Assembly: GCA_030680175.1 (NCBI GenBank)
Contig: JAUXWO010000055.1
Location: forward strand, 1-64,000
DNA from: Vicinamibacterales bacterium
GTDB lineage: Bacteria; Acidobacteriota; Vicinamibacteria; Vicinamibacterales; UBA2999
DNA length: 64,000 nucleotides
Direction of reading: 5' to 3'
Below the pieces are notes generated by a model that was given only the letters and a program-made list of their open reading frames with translations, searched no databases and was not told where the DNA came from. Shown here piece after piece: positions 26,023 through 35,500 of the stretch. Position 1 is the stretch's first letter, and each line of letters starts with the position of its first letter. Both the position numbers and the translations under genes were made by a program.

Positions 26023-27609
26023 GTGCGCACGAACCCCCTGGCCGCGATCAACTCGGTGGCGCTTGGCATCGGCCGCTTCGCGAGCCTGACCGAGATGCTG
26101 GATCACGCCCTGGGGCAGGTCCTCGAGGTGCTGCAGACCGAGGCGGGCGGTGTGTATCTGCTGGATGAGGAGCGCGGAGAGCTGAGCCTCGTGGTCCATC
26201 GAGGGCTGTCGGAGTCGGCGTTTCGCGACTTCGACCACCTCGGGCTCGGCGAGGGCCTGTCGGGCCGCGTCGTGATGACGAACGAGCCCATCGTCATCCG
26301 CAATCTGAAGGACGATCCGCGCCTGACCCGGATGGCGGCGCGCACGGAGGGCTTCCAGGCGTTTGCGTCGGTGCCCCTCCGGTCGAATTTCAAGACCTAC
26401 GGCACGCTGAACGTGCACACGCGGGTGGACCGGGAGTTCTCCGAGCCGGACGTGCAGCTGCTGACGTCCATGGCCTCGCAGATCGGCCTGGCGGTGGCGA
26501 ACACCCGCCTCTATCTCGGCCTGCGCGCGTCCGAGCGCCGCTTCCGCGGCCTGGTCGAGAACGCGGAAGACCTGATCTATCTGACCGACCGTGACGGGCG
26601 CATCGTCTACGCCAACCACGCGCTGGCCCTGCTGCTCGGCCGCGATCCGGACGCGCTCGACGACCAGCCGCTGAGCGTGCTGTCCCTGACGCATCCCGAC
26701 GATCGGGAGGCGATGGCCGAGCGCCTGCCGCGGATGCTTCGCGGAGAGGTGATGCGTGCCGTGGAAGTGCGCTTCCTTGATGCGGATGCGTCGACCGGAC
26801 GCTGGTTCTCGCAGACGAACGTGCCGTTGCGGGACCAGTCGGGCGCGCTGACGGGCATGCAGTGCATCGCCCACGACATCACGTCGCGGCGCGACATGCA
26901 GGAACAGGTGCTGCAGGCGCAGCGACTGGCGGATCTCGGCCGCATGGCCGCGAGCATTGCCCACGAGATCCGCAACCCGCTTGGCGCGATCGTCAACTCG
27001 ATTGACGTGCTGCGGAGGGCCGGGGCCACGCAGGATCCGGAGTTGCTCAACATCCTGGCGGAGGAGGCGGAGCGCCTCAACACCATCGTGGGCGAGTTCC
27101 TGTTGTTCGCGCGCCCCCCGGCCCGGCATCCCATTCCCTGTGACGTGGGGGAGCTGGTGCAGTCGGCGGCGGCGTTGTTCCGGCGGGGGGGCGGGCTGTC
27201 CGCGGCGACGGAGCTTGGTGTGCAGTGCGACGGGAGGCTGCCGACGCTCGTGGCCGACCCGAACCAGCTGCGGCAGGTGCTGTGGAACCTCCTGGCCAAC
27301 GCGTCGGAGTCGATGGAGCACGGCCGCATCGAGCTGAGCGCCGAGGCCCTGGACGACGGCCGCACCGTGCAGATTGTCGTCGCCGATCAGGGCCATGGCC
27401 TCACGGAGGGCGCCGCGGTGTTCGAGCCGTTCTTCACGACGAAGGCCCAGGGGACGGGCCTGGGCCTGTCGATCGTGGCCCGGATCGTCGCGGATCACGG
27501 AGGGACGATCACTGCGGACAACCGTCCTGGTGGCGGCTCCATCTTCACGGTACGCCTTCCGGTCCTGGACGCGCCGGCCGATGCCCCGGGGAGGACCGGC
27601 GCGCGATGA
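26023..27609 (+). CDS. GAF-PAS sensor histidine kinase
   Basis: 528 residues, cytoplasmic, with no membrane segment. A GAF domain spans about residues 15-165 (GGVYLLDEERGELSLVVHRG and GLSGRVVMTNEPIVIRNL), a PAS domain about 185-300 (LVENAEDLIYLTDRDGRIVYAN), then HisKA with the phospho-accepting His in ASIAHEIRNPLGAIVNS, and a HATPase with the N box NLLANASES, G1 DQGHGL and G2 GTGLGLSIV. I chose GTG 26023, preceded by GGAG; a GTG at 25972 exists, but a TATACT -10 box ends three bases before it. The ATGA overlap with the NtrC-type gene shows they form a two-component pair. Confidence 0.9.
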   Translation: MRTNPLAAINSVALGIGRFASLTEMLDHALGQVLEVLQTEAGGVYLLDEERGELSLVVHRGLSESAFRDFDHLGLGEGLSGRVVMTNEPIVIRNLKDDPRLTRMAARTEGFQAFASVPLRSNFKTYGTLNVHTRVDREFSEPDVQLLTSMASQIGLAVANTRLYLGLRASERRFRGLVENAEDLIYLTDRDGRIVYANHALALLLGRDPDALDDQPLSVLSLTHPDDREAMAERLPRMLRGEVMRAVEVRFLDADASTGRWFSQTNVPLRDQSGALTGMQCIAHDITSRRDMQEQVLQAQRLADLGRMAASIAHEIRNPLGAIVNSIDVLRRAGATQDPELLNILAEEAERLNTIVGEFLLFARPPARHPIPCDVGELVQSAAALFRRGGGLSAATELGVQCDGRLPTLVADPNQLRQVLWNLLANASESMEHGRIELSAEALDDGRTVQIVVADQGHGLTEGAAVFEPFFTTKAQGTGLGLSIVARIVADHGGTITADNRPGGGSIFTVRLPVLDAPADAPGRTGAR

Positions 27610-28925
27610 TCCGGGTCCTGCTGGTCGACGACCACGGCAATGTGCGGCGTTCCATGGCGCTCGTGCTCGAGCATGAGGGGATGGCGGTGCGGGAGGCCGC
27701 CAGCGCCGCCGAAGCGCTGGCGCTCCTCAGCAACGGTGACACCGATGTGGTGGTGACCGATGTCCGCCTCGATCGCGATGCCGACGGCGCCGCCCTGCTC
27801 CGGGCCATCAAGGAGCGGGATCCCGAGATCGAGGTCATCCTGATCACGGCGTTCGGGACGATCGATCAGGCGGTCGATGCGATCAAGTCTGGCGCGTACG
27901 AGTACCTGACGAAGCCGGTGGATCCCGGCCGGCTCGCGATTACCGTGCGCCGCGCCGCCGAGCGCCGGGCGCTGTCGTCGGAGGTGCGGCTCCTCCGGGC
28001 CGAGATCGGAAACGAGGCGGAGATCATCGCGCGCAGCGCGGCCATGCAGGGCGTCGTGCGGGAGGCCGTCCGCCTCGCGGATTCCGACAGCACGGTGCTG
28101 GTCACCGGTGAGAGCGGCACCGGGAAGGAGCTCATCGCGCGCCTTCTGTACCTGCGGGGCAACCGCCGCGCGGGGAAGTTCGTCCCCATCAACTGCGGGG
28201 CGCTCCCGGAAACGATTCTCGAGAGCGAGCTCTTCGGCTACCAGAAGGGGGCGTTCACCGGCGCACTCGCGGACCGGAAGGGCCTGCTGGAGGAAGCGCA
28301 TCAAGGGGTGCTCTTCCTGGACGAGCTTGGGGAGATTCCCCACGCCATGCAGGTGCGGCTGCTGCGGTTCCTGCAGGACGGCGAGGTGCGTCCGGTCGGC
28401 GGCGCCGAGACGCGCCGGGTGGACGTGCGCCTGGTTGCGGCGACGCACCGGTCCCCGGAGGACGAGGTCGCCGCCGGCACCCTCCGTCAGGATTTCTACT
28501 ACCGGATCAACGTGATCCAGCTGCGGATTCCGCCGCTGCGGGAGCGTCCCGAGGATGTGCGGGCGCTGGCCGAGCACTTCCTCCGCCGGCTGTCGGCGCG
28601 GGTGCGACGGCAGGTCCTCGGGTTCGATGACGAGGCGAGCCGCCTGATCCGCGAGTACGCCTGGCCCGGGAACGTCCGCGAGTTGCAGAACGCGATCGAG
28701 CGGGCGGTCAACCTCTCGTCTGGAGACGTCATCACCGCGGCGGACCTCCCCGCGGCGCTGAGCCTCGCCGGCCGGCGATCGGTCGAGGTGGAGCCTGACG
28801 AGCGGCAGCGCCTGCTGGATGCGCTGCAAGGGGCGCGATGGAATCGTGCGCACGCCGCGGCGCGTCTCGGGATCAGCCGATCCACCCTCTGGCGCAAGCT
28901 GCGCGAGCACCGCATCGACGGCTGA
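27606..28925 (+). CDS. NtrC-family sigma54-dependent response regulator
   Basis: 439 residues. The receiver (1-120) has Asp8/Asp9, phospho-acceptor Asp52 in VVTDVRLD and Lys in YLTKPVD. The AAA+ domain (about 140-370) has Walker A GESGTGKE, the sigma54-contacting loop in KGAFTGALADRKG (GAFTGA intact), Walker B LFLDELGEI and the arginine finger region. A Fis-type HTH closes the protein (RAHAAARLGISRSTLWRKLREH). It activates sigma54 promoters when phosphorylated by the coupled kinase. The next gene, a TonB receptor, has a sigma54 promoter and palindromic sites, so it is the likely target. Confidence 0.94.
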   Translation: MIRVLLVDDHGNVRRSMALVLEHEGMAVREAASAAEALALLSNGDTDVVVTDVRLDRDADGAALLRAIKERDPEIEVILITAFGTIDQAVDAIKSGAYEYLTKPVDPGRLAITVRRAAERRALSSEVRLLRAEIGNEAEIIARSAAMQGVVREAVRLADSDSTVLVTGESGTGKELIARLLYLRGNRRAGKFVPINCGALPETILESELFGYQKGAFTGALADRKGLLEEAHQGVLFLDELGEIPHAMQVRLLRFLQDGEVRPVGGAETRRVDVRLVAATHRSPEDEVAAGTLRQDFYYRINVIQLRIPPLRERPEDVRALAEHFLRRLSARVRRQVLGFDDEASRLIREYAWPGNVRELQNAIERAVNLSSGDVITAADLPAALSLAGRRSVEVEPDERQRLLDALQGARWNRAHAAARLGISRSTLWRKLREHRIDG

Positions 28926-28982
28926 ACGCCGGACGATCGGTTCGATGCGGCAGCCGCATTGTGTCAATGCGGTAACCACGCC

Positions 28983-29027
28983 GCAACATCCACGCGACAC
29001 GCAATGTTGCAACATCGTGTTGCGCGT
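28983..29027. promoter_or_regulatory. Probable activator binding sites upstream of the sigma54 promoter
   Basis: A perfect 12-bp palindrome ATGTTGCAACAT (29004-29015) is flanked by ACACG and CGTGT, with further GCAACAT (28983-28989) and GTTGCG (29018-29023) half-sites. It lies about 70-100 bp upstream of the sigma54 promoter, the usual place for NtrC-type enhancer sites. Assignment to the adjacent regulator is inference. Confidence 0.6.
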
Positions 29028-29084
29028 GCGACATCTCCGTCCCGCTTCCGCCTGCAAGTTGTTGCGTATTGGCCGCGGCATGGA

Positions 29085-29100
29085 TGGCCCGCCGATTGCT
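29085..29100 (+). promoter_or_regulatory. Sigma54 promoter for the TonB-dependent receptor
   Basis: TGGCCCGCCGATTGCT matches the -24/-12 consensus TGGCACG-N4-TTGCW at all but one position, with the required 10 bases between the GG and GC doublets. It is 62 bases upstream of the receptor ATG. Confidence 0.75.
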
Positions 29101-29162
29101 GGGTGAGACGCGACATCGCATTGGCAGCCGCCGAGCTGGTGGCGTTGGGGCAGGAGGGCAGT

Positions 29163-32021
29163 ATGTGTAAGTGGCTGGTTGGCGTCGCCGCCGTGGTGGC
29201 GATGCTGGTAAGCGGCACGGGCGTGGCATTCGCACAGAACGCTCAGATTGTCGGAACCCTGGTGGATTCGAGCGGCGGGGTGCTGCCTGGCGTCACGGTC
29301 ATGGCGCGCAACGACGACACCGGACTGACGCGCACGACTGTGTCGGAGGGCAATGGCGACTTCCGCCTGTCGGCGCTGCCTCCTGGAACGTACACGGTGA
29401 CGGCGGAGCTGCCCGGGTTCAGAACGGGCACGCGCACCGGCCTCATCCTGGTGATCGATCAGACGTCGCGGGTGGACCTGACGCTGACACCGGCCGAGCT
29501 GGCCGAGACCGTCATGGTGACGGGCGAGGCGCCGCTGATTGACGCGCGGCAGTCGACGGTGTCGACCGCCGTCACGAGCGCCCAGATCCAGGACCTGCCC
29601 GTCGCCTCGCGCCGCTGGGTGGACCTGGCGATGCTGACGCCGGGCGTGTCGCAGGACAACATCCGCGGCTTCTTCTACCGCGGCAACATCAACATCGGCG
29701 CCGGCACCCGCGAGTACTCGAACGGGTTCGTCGTCGACGGCGTGAACAACACGTGGGCGCAGATGGGCGAGCCGCGCCAGAACTTCGCGATGGACTCCAT
29801 CCGCGAGTTCCGCGTGTCGCAGTCCACCTACAAGGCCGAACTCGGCCTGGCGACCGGCGGCGTGCTGAGTGTGGTCACCCGCTCGGGGACCAACCAGTTG
29901 TCGGGCTCGGCGTTCAACTTCTTCCGTGACAAGGCGCTGACGGCGAAGACCTACTTCGAGGCGGAGCGCCCGGACTTCCGCCGGTGGCAGTACGGCGGCA
30001 CGTTCGGCGGCCCGATCGTGATGGACAAGACGCATTTCTTCATCGCCGCCGAGCGGTCGGACGAGAACCAGTTCTTCACGGTGAACACCGGGGGCCGGTT
30101 CCCGCAGTACGACGGCACGTATGTGAGCGAGCAGTACCGCTGGACGTACACGGCAAGGGTCGATCACCAGATCTCGCAGACGCAGAACGTCTTCTTCCGC
30201 GGCTCGCAGGAAGTGGAGCAGCGGCCGATCATCACGGCGGGCGGCCGCGTGCACCCGACCAACAGCTTTGATTTCGGCGTGCCGCGCAGCTCGTGGGTGG
30301 CCGGGCATACCTGGATCCTCGGCGGGTCGGTGGTCAACGATCTGCGCGTGCAGTACGCGTATGCGAAGTACCAGGTATCACCGCCCTACAGCGGCGGCTC
30401 GTGGGAGCCGGGTGACTTCGGCCAGGATCGCGTCGGACAGTGCACGGCGATCTTCAACTACCCGTCGCTCGGCCTTGGCGGCTGCGGCAACAGCCAGATG
30501 GGGCCGGAGAAGCGGTACCAGATCAAGAACGACACCTCGATCACGCGCGGGGATCACCAGTTCAAGTTCGGGGCGGACTTCAGCTTCATCGACTTCCGCG
30601 GCGACAACCTCGGCTCGCCGCTCGGCAGCTGGACGTTCCCGACCGACGCGGAGTACAACGCGGCGATCCCGAGCACCTATCCGACCCAGTGGGTGAACTC
30701 GCTGCCGACCTACGCCGAGATCCCGGTGAGGCACTTCTCGGTGTACCTGCAGGACGACTGGCAGATCGCGCGCAACGTGACGCTGAACGCCGGCCTGCGT
30801 TACGACGCCCAGTTCGGCTCGTTCAACGAGGACCTGCCGGACCTGCTGGGCCGGATCGGCGACAAGCTCGGCCCGCAGTTCGCGCAGTTCCCGCTGGAGA
30901 TTCCGTTCCACCAGGGATCCGGCGACCGCGGCGACCGGAACAACTTCGGTCCCCGCGTGGGTATGGCGTGGGACGTGATGTCCGACGGCCGCACCAAGGT
31001 GCACGCCGGCTACGGGATGTTCTACGACAACCACCGCACGCTGCAGCTCTTCGGCGAGCTGACGTGGCCGCAGGCGCAGCAGATCATCATCCGCAACCCC
31101 AGCTTCCCCGATCCCCTGCAGGGGCGTTCGCGTGACGAGTTCCTGTCGACGGCGCCGCCGAACATCAACGTGCTCGCCAACGACGCGGTCAACCCGTACG
31201 CGCACCAGGCCAGCGGCGGCGTCTCGCGGATGATTGGGCAGAACCTCGGGCTCAACGTGGACGTCATCGTGGTCCGTCGCAAGTCCGACCGCGACACGGT
31301 GGACCTGAACCTGCCCGACCAGGTGACCCGGCAACGGCCCTACCCGCAGTTCGGGCGCGTGAACTACTGGCAGTACACCGCCGACAACAGCTACAACGCG
31401 CTCCTCGTGAAGTTCGAGAAGCGCATGAGCAACAACTACCAGTACCTGCTGTCGTACACGCTCAGTGAGTCCGAGGACGACGCCTTCCGGAACGTCTACT
31501 CGGACTTCTACGGCTTCAGGAAGAGCCGATTCCCCGGGTCGGCCGACCGCCGGCATCGCCTCGTTGCCAGCGGCATCGTCCAGATGCCGTACGGCATCAT
31601 GGCGTCGGTCATCGCCGACTTCCGCTCGAGCCTGCCGATGAACCCCGTCAGTGGTCTCGATCTCAATGGCGACGGCTACACCGGCGACCTGCCGGCCGGC
31701 GTCACCCCGTTCAGCGGCTGCCGCGACCTCAACCTCGACGCCATCAACGCCTTCCGCCAGTCGCGCGGGCAGGCGCCGGTCAGCGAGGTCGAGTGCCCCG
31801 GCTTCATGAACTTCGACATGCGCCTCTCGAAGACGTTCCAGATCGGCCAGACGCACGCGGTGGAGATCATCGGCCAGCTCTTGAACATCACCAACCGCGC
31901 GAACTTCAACGTGCCGAGCAACAACATCACGGCGGGTACTTTCGGCCAGTCCACCTCGCTGCTCCCCAACATCAACGCCCCGTCGCGCCAGGCGGAGATC
32001 GCGATTCGCTACCGCTTCTAG
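29163..32021 (+). CDS. Oar-like TonB-dependent receptor with carboxypeptidase-regulatory domain
   Basis: 952 residues. Signal peptide over 1-24 (ends VAFAQ). Residues 28-110 form a carboxypeptidase regulatory-like beta-sandwich (IVGTLVDSSGGVLPGVTVMARN, GTYTVTAELPGF), then a plug (about 115-230, PVASRRWVDLAMLTPGV, FVVDGVNNTW, DSIREFRVSQSTYKAELG), and a 22-stranded barrel ending in EIAIRYRF with terminal Phe. AGGAGGG precedes the ATG by six bases. It imports a large ligand across the outer membrane; the peptidase genes downstream suggest peptides or proteins. Sigma54 promoter and activator sites lie upstream, and a hairpin follows the stop. Confidence 0.93.
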   Translation: MCKWLVGVAAVVAMLVSGTGVAFAQNAQIVGTLVDSSGGVLPGVTVMARNDDTGLTRTTVSEGNGDFRLSALPPGTYTVTAELPGFRTGTRTGLILVIDQTSRVDLTLTPAELAETVMVTGEAPLIDARQSTVSTAVTSAQIQDLPVASRRWVDLAMLTPGVSQDNIRGFFYRGNINIGAGTREYSNGFVVDGVNNTWAQMGEPRQNFAMDSIREFRVSQSTYKAELGLATGGVLSVVTRSGTNQLSGSAFNFFRDKALTAKTYFEAERPDFRRWQYGGTFGGPIVMDKTHFFIAAERSDENQFFTVNTGGRFPQYDGTYVSEQYRWTYTARVDHQISQTQNVFFRGSQEVEQRPIITAGGRVHPTNSFDFGVPRSSWVAGHTWILGGSVVNDLRVQYAYAKYQVSPPYSGGSWEPGDFGQDRVGQCTAIFNYPSLGLGGCGNSQMGPEKRYQIKNDTSITRGDHQFKFGADFSFIDFRGDNLGSPLGSWTFPTDAEYNAAIPSTYPTQWVNSLPTYAEIPVRHFSVYLQDDWQIARNVTLNAGLRYDAQFGSFNEDLPDLLGRIGDKLGPQFAQFPLEIPFHQGSGDRGDRNNFGPRVGMAWDVMSDGRTKVHAGYGMFYDNHRTLQLFGELTWPQAQQIIIRNPSFPDPLQGRSRDEFLSTAPPNINVLANDAVNPYAHQASGGVSRMIGQNLGLNVDVIVVRRKSDRDTVDLNLPDQVTRQRPYPQFGRVNYWQYTADNSYNALLVKFEKRMSNNYQYLLSYTLSESEDDAFRNVYSDFYGFRKSRFPGSADRRHRLVASGIVQMPYGIMASVIADFRSSLPMNPVSGLDLNGDGYTGDLPAGVTPFSGCRDLNLDAINAFRQSRGQAPVSEVECPGFMNFDMRLSKTFQIGQTHAVEIIGQLLNITNRANFNVPSNNITAGTFGQSTSLLPNINAPSRQAEIAIRYRF

Positions 32022-32050
32022 GGCGGCCGCGCGCGCAGGACACGGGACAG

Positions 32051-32079
32051 CCGGCCGGCTCCACATCGGAGCCGGCCGG
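32051..32079 (+). terminator. Strong 12-bp hairpin after the TonB receptor gene
   Basis: CCGGCCGGCTCC (32051-32062) pairs perfectly with GGAGCCGGCCGG (32068-32079) around ACATC. No T-tract follows, so it may attenuate rather than fully stop transcription into the response-regulator gene. Confidence 0.6.
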
Positions 32080-32128
32080 GTCCATGCGTTGATGCCGTGT
32101 TTGCAGACAAGATCCGTTTACGGGTGAG

Positions 32129-32497
32129 GTGGGCGTGCGGGTGCTGGTCGTGGACGATCATCGCGGGACGCGCGAGGCCCTGGTGAAGGCGTTGTCGGCG
32201 AGCGAGTGCCACGCCTGTGGCGCGGCCGACGCCGAAAGCGCGAAGGCCCTCGTGCAGGCCGCCGAGTGGGACCTCGTGGTGTCCGACCTCAGGCTGCCGG
32301 GCGAGTCCGGCCTGGCGCTGGTCCGCTACCTCCGGGCGCAGTACCCGTCGCTGCCCATCTGCCTGATGACCGGCGACTCCCTGCGGGAACACGAGTGGGA
32401 CGAAACCGCCACGCTGTCGGTGACCGTGCTCACCAAGCCCGTGACGGTGACGGAATTGATGGCGTGTGGCCAGGTGTCCACCTGGCGCATGCGGTGA
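32129..32497 (+). CDS. Stand-alone receiver-domain response regulator
   Basis: 122 residues, only a receiver domain: Asp9/Asp10 in VLVVDDH, phospho-acceptor Asp53 in VVSDLRLPGESG, Thr in LMTGDS and Lys in VLTKPVT. No output domain, as in phospho-relay or diguanylate-free switch proteins. The start is GTG with GTGAGGTG just upstream; a GTG two codons later is possible. It is the first gene of an apparent eight-gene run (M14 peptidase starts 11 bases after its stop), so it probably takes phosphate from the nearby histidine kinase or another one. Confidence 0.85.
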   Translation: MGVRVLVVDDHRGTREALVKALSASECHACGAADAESAKALVQAAEWDLVVSDLRLPGESGLALVRYLRAQYPSLPICLMTGDSLREHEWDETATLSVTVLTKPVTVTELMACGQVSTWRMR

Positions 32498-32508
32498 CCG
32501 GAGGATTC

Positions 32509-35500
32509 ATGACCAACGAGAGACGCACTCCCCCTGCCCCGCGCCGGGCCTGGTGGCTCTGGGCCGGAGCGCTGTGCCTTGCGGCAACCGCCCTCGGGGC
32601 GCAGGCGCCGGCCCCCGCGCCTGTCCCCGGCCTCGCCGACACGTTTGCGCTCGGGCGCTTCGTGGACGACCGCAGCGGCGACGGCTGGGCGGATAGCGTC
32701 TCGGCGCGCCTCGTGATGGGCCAGGCGCCGTCGGCGTCGACCGTCGCGGCGGCGGCCGACATCGCGGGCCGCCTTGGCCTCGAGACGATGGCGATGAACC
32801 TGCCGCTCTCGACGGCCACGACCGGGCGCGCGATCGCCGTGGGCGACGCCGGTCTCGTCGAGGCCGGCATCGCGCGCGACACGCTGGGCATCGGCACGCT
32901 GGCCGCCGGTGAGGGCGCCGTGGTGGCCACGATGGCCGCCGGCGCGCCGGCCGTCGCCGTCCTCGGCGGGGATGCCGCGGGCCTGGCGTCCGCCGCGAGC
33001 CTCCTGGCGGGCCGGCTGCCGCATGTCTGGGAGCCGCGGGCGCCCACGCTGACCGATGTCGAGACCGCGGTGCGCGAGGCGCTCAGCGGCGCCGGCATCG
33101 AGCCCGCCTCGGTGCGGGTGCCCCACGTCACCGTGAAGGCCGGTGCCACCGAAATTGACCGCATCGTCGTGACGGCCGCCGTGGCGTCGGCCGCCGACCA
33201 GCGTCGCGCACGCACCACCCTCACCGCCCTGCGCGCGGCGGCGGCCAGCGACGAGGACAAGGCCCGGCTGTCGTGGCCTGGAGCCCGTGTCGTGGAGGTG
33301 CGGCTCACCGCCACCGGCGCGGCCGACGTGCGCGTGGAGCTCGCGCGGACGAAGGCTGCCGATCCCGGGCCGCTCGGCCGCCGCCCCGGGTCCGCCAACA
33401 AGGACTCGCTGGACCTGGCGTCGCTGTACGACAACGACGGCATGCTGGGCGACTCGGACAGCAACCTGATCCCCGACCGGCTCGACGTCCTCCTCGTACC
33501 GGCGGGCGAGGGCACCGCGAGGACGATCGACGTGGCGGCGCGGCTTGGTCTCGAGACCGCCGGTCTGACCGTGCCCCTGGCGCGTGCGGCCGAGGACATC
33601 GCCCGGCCCGAGAGCGAGCCCATGCTCGTGCTGATCGGCGTGACCCACCCGCTCGTGGACACCCTGATCAAGGACAAGAAGTTCGAACGCCCGGCGCTCG
33701 AGCCGGGCGAGGGCCTGCTCCAGGTGGTCAAGAAGGCCTTTGGCGAGAAGAGCACGCTCATCGTCACGGGCGGTGACGTGGCGGGTCTCGAGCGCGCGCT
33801 CACCCAGCTGGCCGAACGGCTGCCGCACATCTGGGAGCGCGGCAAGGATCGACCGACGCTGGACGATGTCGAGGACGAACTGCGTCGTGCGCTGGGCGGA
33901 CGCACGCCGGCCGGACAGGCCGCGACGGCGCTCTACAAGCTCAATCAGATTGGCGCCATGCTCGACGGACGCGATCTGGAGTCCGTGCGTGTCAGCGTGC
34001 ACGTGGAGAAGGCCGAGTCGGGTCTGGCGGCACTGGTGGAGCAGGATGCCGCCCGGCTGTTCCCGTCCGCGTCCCGCGCCGTCGTCATCGACAACATGGA
34101 CGTGCAGCACGCCGCGCCGATCGAGGTGAACGGACGCCCGATCAGCGAAGAGGTGCAGATCCCCTCGGAAGTGGACGAGTTCTGGCAGGTGTTCCGGTCC
34201 CGGGTGCTGCCGGCGGTCCGGCGGCGTCAGCCCGTGGTCGTCGAGGCGCGGCTGAGCGAGTCGCCCGAGTTGCGCCGTCGACTGGAGCAGGAGGCGCATG
34301 CCGCGCTCGTGAAGGCCGGTGCCGCGCCGTCCTCGACGGTGCGTATCCTTTCGGCGTACAAGCAGGGCTTCAGCTGGATGGACGAGGTGGTCAAGCCCGC
34401 GCTGCAGGGCAAGGCCATCAAGGACATCGTGATCCGCTTCGCCGAGATCGGGCCGCCCCCGGAGTGGACGCAGCAGGCGATGTACGCGCCGACGCGCTGG
34501 CTGCTCGAGGCGTTCCCCATCGACGAGGTGCTCGCCCGCGATCTGTCGATCGGCCTCGACCAGATTCGCTTCGAGAAGCAGCCGATCGGGTCGCCCGCCT
34601 ACGAGGTGGTGGCGACGGGTCCCGATGGCGGCGAGCTCTATCGCGGGACGTTCGAACCGAAGTTCGTCGTGCGGCCCTACTTCGACAGGTTCCCCGACTA
34701 CGAGCAGGTGCGCGTCACGACCGGCTGGATCACGGCGGCCGTGCAGAGCCGGCAGGTCGTGGATCAGCGCATCGTGACGGACCCAGAGCGATTCTGGGAC
34801 CACTTCCAGGCGGTGACGCTGCCGGCGGTCTACGACTACGTGATGGCCAACAGCGACGGCGCGCCGCGCGCCGAGGATGCCCCGCACTTCGGTGAGCTGA
34901 CGGTGGACCTGACGCTGAGCGAGCCCGAGTACCAGCTTGGCATCGACAAGGAGCAGATCTCGCCGATGGAGTCGCTCCACGAGGAGATCTACTTCGGCAC
35001 GCTGCACTTCTTCGACGTCCTCGGGCGCACCGCGCGCGGACCCGCGCTCAGCTATCCCGGACGGGTGATTCCGATCGTGCGGCCGAAGAGCGATGGCACC
35101 CCCGGTGTCGCGAAAATCAGCTTCACCGGCTTCCAGTCCAACCGTCCGGCGGTGAAGGTGGCCTACACCGAGCGCGGCGGGCGCACCGGGGAGGCGCGTC
35201 TCGACGTGCCGAAGATCGCCGTGGCGAAGCCCACGGCGCTGGCGGCCCGCGTCCGCGCCGGCCAGCCGGGCATCGCGCGGCTCGACCTGCGCGTCAAGGT
35301 GGACAGCGATCGGGACGAGCGCGCGGCGCTCGTGCGCCGGACCCGCGCGGAGCGCGTGGATGCCACCATGCTGTCGGCCGAACAGGTCGAGGCCGTGGTG
35401 GCCAATCTCCTCCGCCTTCGTGACGCGGGCCTCTACCGCGCCCAGCTGGCCTGGCCGTCGCTTGGTGAGATTCGGATCGCCGCCGGGTGGACCCACGACG

